Assembly: GCA_900315795.1 (NCBI GenBank)
Contig: ONAM01000004.1
Span: 1-64,000 of the forward strand
DNA from: Candidatus Avelusimicrobium caledoniensis
GTDB lineage: Bacteria; Elusimicrobiota; Elusimicrobia; Elusimicrobiales; Elusimicrobiaceae
Direction of reading: 5' to 3'
DNA: 64,000 nucleotides
Positions 41,618 through 48,485 of this stretch are shown piece by piece. How positions within the stretch are numbered: the stretch's first letter is position 1; the number at the start of each line of letters is the position of its first letter. The notes beneath the pieces were generated by a model. That model was not told where the DNA came from. It searched no databases and worked only from the letters and a program-made list of their open reading frames with translations. The position numbers and the translations under genes are program-made.

Positions 41618-41691
41618 CAACATAACAAAAACAGTGTGGCTCCAATTAAGTGCAAGTTGACTCCCAAAATGCCTGCCCCCGGCAAGGGGGC
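41618..41691. repeat. pilin upstream cassette, copy 2
   Basis: This matches 77-148 with a few substitutions and ends at the -35 box of the next pilin promoter. Confidence 0.7.
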
Positions 41692-41719
41692 TTGACATCG
41701 TTTTTTTTTTTGATTTAAT
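41692..41719 (+). promoter_or_regulatory. pilin promoter, T11 spacer
   Basis: TTGACA (41692-41697) and TTTAAT (41714-41719) are 16 bp apart with an 11-T tract (41701-41711). Downstream of the tract it reads GATTTAAT instead of GCTACATT, so it is a hybrid between the T-type and A-type promoter cores. Confidence 0.7.
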
Positions 41720-41752
41720 TTTGTTATACCCAAATGAAAAGGAGGAGTTTTT

Positions 41753-42448
41753 ATGAAAAAGGAAAGATGTTATAAAAAAAAGTTGTCATCCCGTGAGGTC
41801 GTTACACGGGATCTTCGTATTTTTGTTTCTGATGGGATGGTTAACGAGCGAGAGAAAATCAGAAGATCCCGGATTACAAATTTCCGGGATGACAGGCCTT
41901 TATTTAATAATAACAAGGCATTTACACTAATAGAACTGCTTGTGGTTGTTCTCATCATTGGTATACTTGCCGCAGTGGCTGTGCCGCAATATCAAAAAGC
42001 GGTGGAAAGATCACGTAGCAGAGAGGCAATATCTTTATTACAATCGGTCTATCAAGCCGCGAAAACCTATGAACTCTCAAGTGGGGAGTGGCCCGATAGT
42101 TTTGATGAACTCGCCGTAGAAATCCCGTGGACGGGTACAGAAAAATGGAGTACGGCCGGTTACATAAAAGATACTCGTTCTAATGGTACTTGGTCCTTGC
42201 AAATTTACAAAGATCCTTCCGTTGCCTTATACAAATCTATCTATTTAGGCCGTATCAGCGGAAAATACGAAGGGACAGGGTTTAATATGAATTTAAACCG
42301 TGCTTGGGCGTGTGTGGAAAGAACTTCTACGGGAAAAGTGTTTACCGGAAACGCGGGTGATTATTGCGTGAAAATTCTACATTGTTCGGGTTCTCCCAGT
42401 ACTACCGGTGACGGACGGTATTATTCCGCTCAATCTTGTTCGTTCTAA
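41753..42448 (+). CDS. type IV pilin with 56-residue leader
   Basis: This 231-residue prepilin has an ordinary core, NKA then [19 protein letters not shown] and VPQYQKAVERSRSREA. The leader is 56 residues. Codons 11-47 are a translated 111-bp inverted-repeat element (41784-41894), whose length of 37 codons keeps the frame. The first residues (MKKERCYKKK) resemble those of the pilin at 20187 (MEKESCFKA). The variable part has a W-rich stretch and Cys in ACVERT, YCVKIL, HCSGSP and SCSF. The ribosome site is AAAGGAGGAG. Such a long leader is unusual, and processing is not certain. Confidence 0.88.
   Translation: MKKERCYKKKLSSREVVTRDLRIFVSDGMVNEREKIRRSRITNFRDDRPLFNNNKAFTLIELLVVVLIIGILAAVAVPQYQKAVERSRSREAISLLQSVYQAAKTYELSSGEWPDSFDELAVEIPWTGTEKWSTAGYIKDTRSNGTWSLQIYKDPSVALYKSIYLGRISGKYEGTGFNMNLNRAWACVERTSTGKVFTGNAGDYCVKILHCSGSPSTTGDGRYYSAQSCSF
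41784..41894. repeat. 111-bp inverted-repeat element inside a pilin leader
   Basis: It starts TGTCATCCCG (41784-41793) and ends CGGGATGACA (41885-41894), a perfect 10-bp terminal inverted repeat. It reads through without a stop in the pilin frame. Related GTCATCCCG ends occur at 9286 and 38082. Confidence 0.85.
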
Positions 42449-42519
42449 GTGCGATGCCTTTTTCCTGTCTCCCAAAAATAGTACAATATACTATATTCTT
42501 TTTTGGGAGATAGAACCAA

Positions 42520-44163
42520 ATGGCAAAGAACGATTTGATTACCCGCAATTTAATGTTGGATAGTCTGAAACAATACGCAAAAAACCGCATATCCTTTAAC
42601 CTCTTGCGTGAGCACGACGCAAAAAATGAAATTCCTTTAGACATCTTAAAAGAAATGTACGACCACGATATCTTGGGCGTGCATTTACTGCTCATCCCGG
42701 AAGAATACGGCGGGCTGGGCGGCCAAACTACCGAAATTTACCGCGTGTGCGAACAACTTGCCCGCATTGATTTGGGTATCGCTACCGGCGTATTTGCTAC
42801 GTTTTTGGGGAGCGACCCGCTAAACGTCGGCGGCACACCTGAGCAAAAAGCCAAATGGTTTAAGAAAATTGCACAAGAAAATAAACTGGTCGCCTACGGC
42901 GCAACGGAAGCCGATGCCGGAAGTGACCTTGTTTCCTTGCGCACCCGCGCCGAGCACGTTGTGCAAAATGGGCAAGTAGTCGGCTACAAAATCACGGGCA
43001 GCAAAATGTGGATTTCCAACGGCGGCGTTGCCGATATTTACACCGTTCTCGCGCTTGCTCCCGGCGGACCGAGTTGGTTTATTGTAGAAAGAGGTACGCC
43101 CGGTTTTACGCAAGACGTGCACGAAGACAAACACGGGATCCGTTTGTCTAACACGGCGGGCCTGGCGTTTGATGAGGTATATGTTCCGGCGGAAAATTTA
43201 ATCGGACTCAAAGAAGGCCAAGGTTTCTTGCAAGCGCAGGCCGTGTTTGGCTATACGCGCTTAATGGTGGCGGCGTTTGGGCTTGGCGGCGGCGAAGAAG
43301 CCGTAGAAACCGCCTTAGAATATGCCCAACAACGTATCCAAGCCGGTGGCCCTTTAGCGCAAAAACAAGGGTTTATGTTAAAACTCATCACGCCGCATTA
43401 CGTCCGTTTTGAAGCGGCGCGCGCTTACATTGACTGGACGGCTAAACAATTAGAAGTCAATAATCACGGGTTGGCTACCGAAGGGGCGATTGCTAAACTT
43501 TACGCCACCGAATCGGGCAATAAAGCCGCCGAAGATGCTATTCAAGCCATGGGCGGTTTTGGCTATACCAAAGAATTTGCCGTAGAAAAAATTAAACGCG
43601 ATGTCAAAATTACGTGTATCTATGAGGGTACAAGCGAAGTATTGGAAATGACGATTTTCCGCGGACGTTGGCAAGAACATTTAAAATCGCGCGGCCAATA
43701 TTATCTAAACCAAGCCGCCGAGTTTGATGCCTTGCACGCCCAAAACCCCGATGTAGGGGCGGATAGTGTGGCACTTGGGTTTAGAGCATTGGCGCGCATT
43801 TTGGAAGATTGCCGCGCTAACAAACTCACCCGCCACCAATACGTTACGTTTATGCTCGGCGACCTTATCAGCGAAATGGAAGTGGCCGCTGTGTTTACGC
43901 GCCAATGCGCGAGTAAAATTATTACCGAAGGCAGCCGCTTTGACTTAAACTCGCTTTGCACCATGGCACGCGTCAATGCCCGCCAAAGTGCGTTTAAAAC
44001 GGCCAGCGAGGGCTTGCGCCTGATTTTAGGTACGTGCCCGGCTATCAACACCGCTGAGCTGAGCCAAGCGGTCAACCTCGTCGGTATTGAGGACAAAATG
44101 CGCGGACTCATTGACGATATGGACACTGTGTCTGCCAAACTGCGTGAGATTTTCAAAAAATAG
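42520..44163 (+). CDS. acyl-CoA dehydrogenase
   Basis: This 547-residue flavoenzyme introduces a trans-2 double bond into an acyl-CoA, or runs in reverse when coupled to a bifurcating ETF. FAD/substrate motifs are GATEADAGSDL, KMWISNGGVAD, and the C-terminal CIYEGTSEVLEM with the catalytic Glu. MGGFGYTKEFAVEKI is typical. It is about 160 residues longer than the short-chain form, with an extra C-terminal helical domain as in larger ACAD subgroups. It starts an operon with etfB (8-base gap) and etfA. A GGGAGAT site precedes the ATG. Confidence 0.93.
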   Translation: MAKNDLITRNLMLDSLKQYAKNRISFNLLREHDAKNEIPLDILKEMYDHDILGVHLLLIPEEYGGLGGQTTEIYRVCEQLARIDLGIATGVFATFLGSDPLNVGGTPEQKAKWFKKIAQENKLVAYGATEADAGSDLVSLRTRAEHVVQNGQVVGYKITGSKMWISNGGVADIYTVLALAPGGPSWFIVERGTPGFTQDVHEDKHGIRLSNTAGLAFDEVYVPAENLIGLKEGQGFLQAQAVFGYTRLMVAAFGLGGGEEAVETALEYAQQRIQAGGPLAQKQGFMLKLITPHYVRFEAARAYIDWTAKQLEVNNHGLATEGAIAKLYATESGNKAAEDAIQAMGGFGYTKEFAVEKIKRDVKITCIYEGTSEVLEMTIFRGRWQEHLKSRGQYYLNQAAEFDALHAQNPDVGADSVALGFRALARILEDCRANKLTRHQYVTFMLGDLISEMEVAAVFTRQCASKIITEGSRFDLNSLCTMARVNARQSAFKTASEGLRLILGTCPAINTAELSQAVNLVGIEDKMRGLIDDMDTVSAKLREIFKK

Positions 44164-44171
44164 GATAAAGT

Positions 44172-44960
44172 ATGCATATTATTGTTTGTATTAAACAAGT
44201 TCCCGATTCTACCCAAGTAAAAGTAGATCCGAAAACCGGTACGCTCATCCGTGCGGGCGTGCCCAGCATTTTAAACCCGTACGACCATTATGCGTTGGAA
44301 AAAGCATTAGCCATTAAAGCTAAAACGGGGGCTAAAATAACCGTTTTATCCATGGGCCCGCAACAAGCCACGGCTGTTTTGCGTTTGGCTTTGGCACTCG
44401 GGGCCGACGAAGGCGTATTGCTTTCCGCGCGTGCGTTTGCCGGATCGGACACGTGGGCCACGGCGTACGCGCTAGCGATGGCGGTTAAAAAAATCGGATC
44501 ATTTGATTTAGTGCTTTGCGGTCAAATGGCCATTGACGGTGATACGGCACAAACCGGCCCCGAAATGGCGTATCATTTAAACATCCCGCAAATTACGTTT
44601 TGCGAAGGCATTGACGCAAACGGAAACACCGTTGTCGTCAAAAAACTTATAGAAGGCGGCCACCAAATTTTACAAGCCGATTTGCCCGTGCTCGTTACGA
44701 TGACGATGCCGGCTGATTATGCGCCCAAATATCCGTCTTTCTTGGCGGCACATAAAGCACAAGATAAAGTCATCCGTACGTGGACGGATGCGGACATCGG
44801 CGCGGACCCGCATAAGTTGGGGCTGGAAGGTTCGCCCACGCGGGTGGACCGTATTTTCCCGCCGCCGTCGCGCGTTAAAGGCGAAATCTTTTCCGGCTCG
44901 GCGGTGGAACTGGCCAATAAATTTGTAGAAATTTTGAAAAAGGAGCGTGTTGTCAAATGA
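44172..44960 (+). CDS. etfB: electron transfer flavoprotein beta subunit
   Basis: This 262-residue subunit, with EtfA, passes electrons to or from acyl-CoA dehydrogenases. MHIIVCIKQVPDSTQVKVD is the conserved start. NPYDHYALEKAL, LALGADEGVLL and CGQMAIDGDTAQTGPEMA are core nucleotide-binding motifs. The recognition loop LPVLVTMTMPADYAPKYPS is present. The gene overlaps etfA by four bases. Confidence 0.95.
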   Translation: MHIIVCIKQVPDSTQVKVDPKTGTLIRAGVPSILNPYDHYALEKALAIKAKTGAKITVLSMGPQQATAVLRLALALGADEGVLLSARAFAGSDTWATAYALAMAVKKIGSFDLVLCGQMAIDGDTAQTGPEMAYHLNIPQITFCEGIDANGNTVVVKKLIEGGHQILQADLPVLVTMTMPADYAPKYPSFLAAHKAQDKVIRTWTDADIGADPHKLGLEGSPTRVDRIFPPPSRVKGEIFSGSAVELANKFVEILKKERVVK

Positions 44961-46141
44961 TTCAGATTTCCCAAAATTGTGTCGGGTGCGGTAAGTGCAC
45001 CACCGTCTGTCCGTTTGGGGCACTCTCTTTAGTAAACCGCAAAGCGGTAGCCTCTAATGCGTGCACCATGTGCGGCGCGTGCGTAAGCCAATGCCCGGTG
45101 GGTGCGTTATCTTTGCCCGCCAGCACAGCGGCTAAAAAAGATTTATCTTCTTATAAAGGCGTGTGGGTGTTTGTGGAAATCGGTACCGACGGAAAAACCC
45201 AACATGTGCGTTCGGTAGGATGTGAGTTATTGTCCAAGGGGCGCGAACTGGCGAGCCAAGTAGGCGAAGAATTATGCGCGGTCGTTATCGGCAGTAATGT
45301 TTCGCCGTTCTTTGCGGAAATTTCCCAATACGGCGCGGATAAAATTTATGTGGTAGATTCGCCCGCGTATGCACAATATAATACGGCGGCGTACGCTAAC
45401 GCTTTGGGCACGCTTATTAAAAAATATAACCCCAGCGTGGTGCTTTTCCCGTCCACCTTTATCGGGCGTGATTTGTCCCCGCGGTTGGCGGCGGAACTTT
45501 TTGTGGGGCTGACGGCCGATTGCACGGGGCTAGCTATCAAAGACGGAAATTTAATTCAAACGCGTCCTGCTTTCGGCGGTAACATTATGGCCGATATTAA
45601 ATGCCCGGACTACCGCCCGCAAATGGCTACCGTGCGTCCCAATGTGTTTAAAAAAGTAGTGTCCGCGCCCGGTAAAATGGCGCAAGTGGTTGCGGAAATG
45701 ATGCCCTTACCCGCCGAGGCCGCCAAAGTGCGTGTGGTCAGCACGCAGTTTGACCCGCCCGCAAGCGGTGTAAAATTAGACGAGGCCGAAGTGGTTATTG
45801 CCGGCGGCCGCGGTATGAAAAACAAGGCCGGGTTTGATTTACTTGAAAATTTAGCCGGGAAACTGGGCGGCACCGTAGGTGCCAGCCGCGCGGCGATTGA
45901 TTTGGGCCTTAAAGAAAAAGATAAACAAATCGGACAAAGCGGTGTTACAATTGCGGCTAAATTCTATGTAGCGTGTGGAATTTCCGGCGCGGTACAACAC
46001 GTAGTCGGTATTGAACACAGCGACGTCATTGTGGGTATTAACAAAGACGCCAATGCCCCGATATTTAATGTGTGTAAGTATGGGTTGGTGGGCGATGCGA
46101 CGCAGATACTGCCCAAAGTATTGGAACAGTTGAAGAAATAA
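44957..46141 (+). CDS. etfA: electron transfer flavoprotein alpha subunit with N-terminal ferredoxin domain
   Basis: This 394-residue protein fuses a two-cluster [4Fe-4S] ferredoxin (1-60) to EtfA. The cluster motifs are CVGCGKCTTVCPFGAL and CTMCGACVSQCPVGAL. The EtfA part starts near residue 68 (VWVFVEI). Its FAD-binding C-terminal domain includes VIAGGRGMK, IGQSGVTIAAK, CGISGAVQH and GINKDANAPIF. Fusions of this kind occur in bifurcating complexes such as caffeyl-CoA reductase of Acetobacterium. With the acyl-CoA dehydrogenase it may couple CoA-ester reduction to ferredoxin reduction. The coupling is inferred. Confidence 0.93.
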   Translation: MIQISQNCVGCGKCTTVCPFGALSLVNRKAVASNACTMCGACVSQCPVGALSLPASTAAKKDLSSYKGVWVFVEIGTDGKTQHVRSVGCELLSKGRELASQVGEELCAVVIGSNVSPFFAEISQYGADKIYVVDSPAYAQYNTAAYANALGTLIKKYNPSVVLFPSTFIGRDLSPRLAAELFVGLTADCTGLAIKDGNLIQTRPAFGGNIMADIKCPDYRPQMATVRPNVFKKVVSAPGKMAQVVAEMMPLPAEAAKVRVVSTQFDPPASGVKLDEAEVVIAGGRGMKNKAGFDLLENLAGKLGGTVGASRAAIDLGLKEKDKQIGQSGVTIAAKFYVACGISGAVQHVVGIEHSDVIVGINKDANAPIFNVCKYGLVGDATQILPKVLEQLKK

Positions 46142-46174
46142 TAACGGCTGTTCGTAACTTTTGTTTTGCGCACG

Positions 46175-46236
46175 AATAACCCCTAGGACGTCATCCTGAA
46201 CTCATTTCAGGATCTCGTTGTGTCCTAGGGGTTATT
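46175..46236 (+). terminator. etfA terminator stem with a repeat in its loop
   Basis: AATAACCCCTAGGAC (46175-46189) and GTCCTAGGGGTTATT (46222-46236) form a perfect 15-bp stem. The 32-base loop holds another hairpin (ATCCTGAA/TTTCAGGAT) with a GTCAT end as in the dispersed elements. The following T run is broken (TTATTTGTTACTTTTT region). Confidence 0.6.
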
Positions 46237-46310
46237 TGTTACTTTTTGGGGCAAACAATTTGTCCCATTTGAGCAATTTTTGGTCTCGTGGCCTTGATGT
46301 AACTAATTCG

Positions 46311-46796
46311 TTATTTGTAAGCCCAATCTGTTTCCGCACTGGCTTGGGCAAAGGGGACGGTTGCTCCGGTCTCTTGCTTGCAAATCTGGCTTTGTAAAGC
46401 GTTGGCATCCCCAACACCTGTTACACATAAACGTCGGCCTTTCGGCGTATGATAGATCCGGTACCCCATTTTGATTTGATAATTGTAACAGTTAATATAC
46501 TCGGTAGCCATTGTGCAGACGTTGTTTTTGTTAAAAACACGTTGTTGAGCGTTTGCAGTGTTTGTTGTTCCCGGAGTGTCAATAGCCAGTTCTTCCCAAG
46601 TGCAATTGTATGAGTTATTTGCTAAATAATATATTTCCCGTGCTTGTGCAATGCTTTGGGTTAAAGGTTTTAATGCGGCGTATCGGCTTTTCATAACCGC
46701 TTTTTGATACTGCGGCAGAGCCACGGCGGCTAAAATGCCGATGATGAGAACGACAACTAATAATTCAATAAGCGTAAATGCTTGGTTGTTTTTCAT
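46311..46796 (-). CDS. type IV pilin (PilE-like)
   Basis: This 161-residue prepilin has leader MKNNQA, then [19 protein letters not shown] and [17 protein letters not shown]. The mature part has REIYYLANNSYNCTWEELAID. Cysteines occur in NCTWEE, VCTMAT, NCYNYQ, LCVTGV and QICKQE. The ending QICKQETG is shared in part with the pilin at 15475. AAGGAGCAAA precedes the ATG on the minus strand. It is divergent from the pilin at 47192. Confidence 0.93.
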   Translation of the reverse strand: MKNNQAFTLIELLVVVLIIGILAAVALPQYQKAVMKSRYAALKPLTQSIAQAREIYYLANNSYNCTWEELAIDTPGTTNTANAQQRVFNKNNVCTMATEYINCYNYQIKMGYRIYHTPKGRRLCVTGVGDANALQSQICKQETGATVPFAQASAETDWAYK

Positions 46797-46828
46797 ATTG
46801 TTTGCTCCTTTGTTTTTTGCGTCCCTTT

Positions 46829-46856
46829 ATTATCGTTTTTTTTTTTGATTTGTCAA
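46829..46856 (-). promoter_or_regulatory. pilin promoter, A11 spacer
   Basis: On the minus strand TTGACA (46856-46851) and GATAAT (46834-46829) are 16 bp apart with an 11-A tract. The surrounding 30 bases match the promoter at 16165. Confidence 0.75.
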
Positions 46857-46884
46857 CCCCCGTCCGCTTTTCCGATGCCAGCTC

Positions 46885-46954
46885 TTGTAGGTCGGACGTA
46901 AGTCCGACAATATATTACTTTGTTGAAAACGTCGGATTTACATCCGACCTACAA
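46885..46954. repeat. 70-bp inverted-repeat element, GTAGGTC family, copy 2
   Basis: This is nearly identical to 6058-6126, with ends TTGTAGGTCGGA and TCCGACCTACAA. It lies between two divergent pilin promoters. Confidence 0.78.
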
Positions 46955-46978
46955 ACTCTTTGTTGTTCCTGTTGTTTT

Positions 46979-47130
46979 CCCGCCCGATAGCGAGCTGTTA
47001 AAAAGCGTTAAAACGAGTAAAAAATTTATATGTTTGAGCGTAGCGAGTTTATAAATTTTTCTCGTTTTAACTGCTTTTTACTAGCGTGGGCGGCGGTCTT
47101 TTGCTAGCTTTTCTGCCGTCAGAAAAGCGA
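46979..47130. repeat. 160-bp pilin-flanking repeat, inverted copy 2
   Basis: This is the reverse complement of 35320-35480 with divergence: CCGCCCGATAGCGAG at one end and CTTTTCTGCCGTCAGAAAAG at the other. It runs up to the next pilin promoter. Confidence 0.7.
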
Positions 47131-47137
47131 AGAAAGC

Positions 47138-47165
47138 TTGACATCGTTTTTTTTTTTGCTATATT
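47138..47165 (+). promoter_or_regulatory. pilin promoter, T11 spacer, TATATT -10
   Basis: TTGACA (47138-47143) and TATATT (47160-47165) are 16 bp apart with an 11-T tract. The -10 is one base closer to consensus than the TACATT of its siblings. Confidence 0.78.
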
Positions 47166-47191
47166 TTATTTAATGATAAAAAGGAGGTTGT

Positions 47192-47716
47192 ATGAAAAAC
47201 AAACAAGCATTTACGCTTATTGAATTATTAGTTGTCGTTCTCATCATCGGCATACTTGCCGCGGTGGCTGTGCCGCAATATAAATTGGCCGTCGCTAAAG
47301 CACGCATGACGCAACTAATTACCATGACAAATGCGGTTGCTCAAGCTGAAGAAAGATATTATTTAGCCAACGGGGTATATACGAGAAATTGGGACGAACT
47401 AGATATTGATTTTGAAGGGCATCGCGCACAAGCAACGTACTGGACTATGAATCATCCGTCGGGATGGAAATTAGAAATACAATTAAACGGGATAAACGGA
47501 GGTAATCCTAATTCAATACGGGCAACAGATTCCCGCTTGCCCGGTTTGCAGCTGTTGTTGGTCGGTTTTCAGCACAACGAACAAGACGCCCGGTGGAAAG
47601 GCGGCAAAAAAGCTTGTTACGCAAATGATGAGTTGGGGCATAATTTGTGTAAACAGGTTACCCATAAAACGGCCCCCGATCCTAACTTTGGCAATAACAA
47701 CGTTTATTGGTTTTAA
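47192..47716 (+). CDS. type IV pilin (PilE-like)
   Basis: This 174-residue prepilin has leader MKNKQA, then [19 protein letters not shown] and VPQYKLAVAKARMTQLI. It is the closest paralog of the pilin at 9398, sharing the segment after the constant region, an RATDSRLPG motif and KKACYAN. Cysteines in ACYAND and NLCKQV probably pair. The ribosome site is AAAAAGGAGG. Downstream 47717-47842 has AT-rich sequence with a possible promoter (TTGCTT 47797, TATAAA 47819) for the next gene. Confidence 0.93.
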   Translation: MKNKQAFTLIELLVVVLIIGILAAVAVPQYKLAVAKARMTQLITMTNAVAQAEERYYLANGVYTRNWDELDIDFEGHRAQATYWTMNHPSGWKLEIQLNGINGGNPNSIRATDSRLPGLQLLLVGFQHNEQDARWKGGKKACYANDELGHNLCKQVTHKTAPDPNFGNNNVYWF

Positions 47717-47842
47717 AAATTTGTATGCTTTTGATAATTTGATAAATTTAGTAGCATATTATGACGCTATAACCTTTTTGTATTAAATTTATCCCTTGCT
47801 TACTGTGCATAAAGCGGTATAAATTAGTAGAATATACCATAT

Positions 47843-48475
47843 ATGGAGTTCGTGTTTTTTATACCGATTTTGTTTTTCTCTATCATCTTGCACGAGTTTG
47901 CCCACGGCTACGTCGCCTACCGCTTGGGCGATACTACCGCGTATTATTCCGGGCGGCTTACGTTAAACCCTATTCCACACATTGATCCCGTCGGTACAGT
48001 CGGTGTGCCGTTGTTGTGTTATTTTACCGGGATGCCGATGTTCGGTTGGGCTAAACCTGTGCCGATTAACCCCTTGCGGTTGCCCTCGCCACGTAAAGAT
48101 ATGGGCAAAGTGGCGTTGGCCGGGCCGGCGATCAATTTGGTACTGGCTGTTATTTTTGCTATTATGCTTAAAATTGTTATTTTGTTGCAGGGTGTTTTAT
48201 CGGCAAACACCGTGCAAAGCATGTTTGTGTTTTTGCAATACGGCATTTTAGTAAATGTAATGCTCGCCGTATTTAATTTAATGCCCATTACGCCGCTTGA
48301 CGGCGGGCGCATTGTTACGGCGTTGTTGCCCGTCAATACCGCACTCGCTTACGACCGGTTTTTCAGCCGTTACGGGATGTGGATTGTGATTGGACTTATT
48401 CTAACGGGCGTGATTCGGTTTTTAATCGTACCGCCGGCCACGCTGGTGCTGACGCTGATTAGTCAAATTTTATAG
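47843..48475 (+). CDS. M50 family site-2 protease-like membrane metalloprotease
   Basis: This 210-residue intramembrane protease family member has the zinc motif LHEFAHGYVAYRLGD in its first helix. The second zinc ligand lies in FNLMPITPLDGGRIV. About five hydrophobic spans are visible. It is the small YwhC/FtsH-less type without PDZ domain. It starts a long co-directional run with trpS ten bases downstream. The substrate is unknown. Confidence 0.88.
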   Translation: MEFVFFIPILFFSIILHEFAHGYVAYRLGDTTAYYSGRLTLNPIPHIDPVGTVGVPLLCYFTGMPMFGWAKPVPINPLRLPSPRKDMGKVALAGPAINLVLAVIFAIMLKIVILLQGVLSANTVQSMFVFLQYGILVNVMLAVFNLMPITPLDGGRIVTALLPVNTALAYDRFFSRYGMWIVIGLILTGVIRFLIVPPATLVLTLISQIL

Positions 48476-48485
48476 AGGACTTTTT

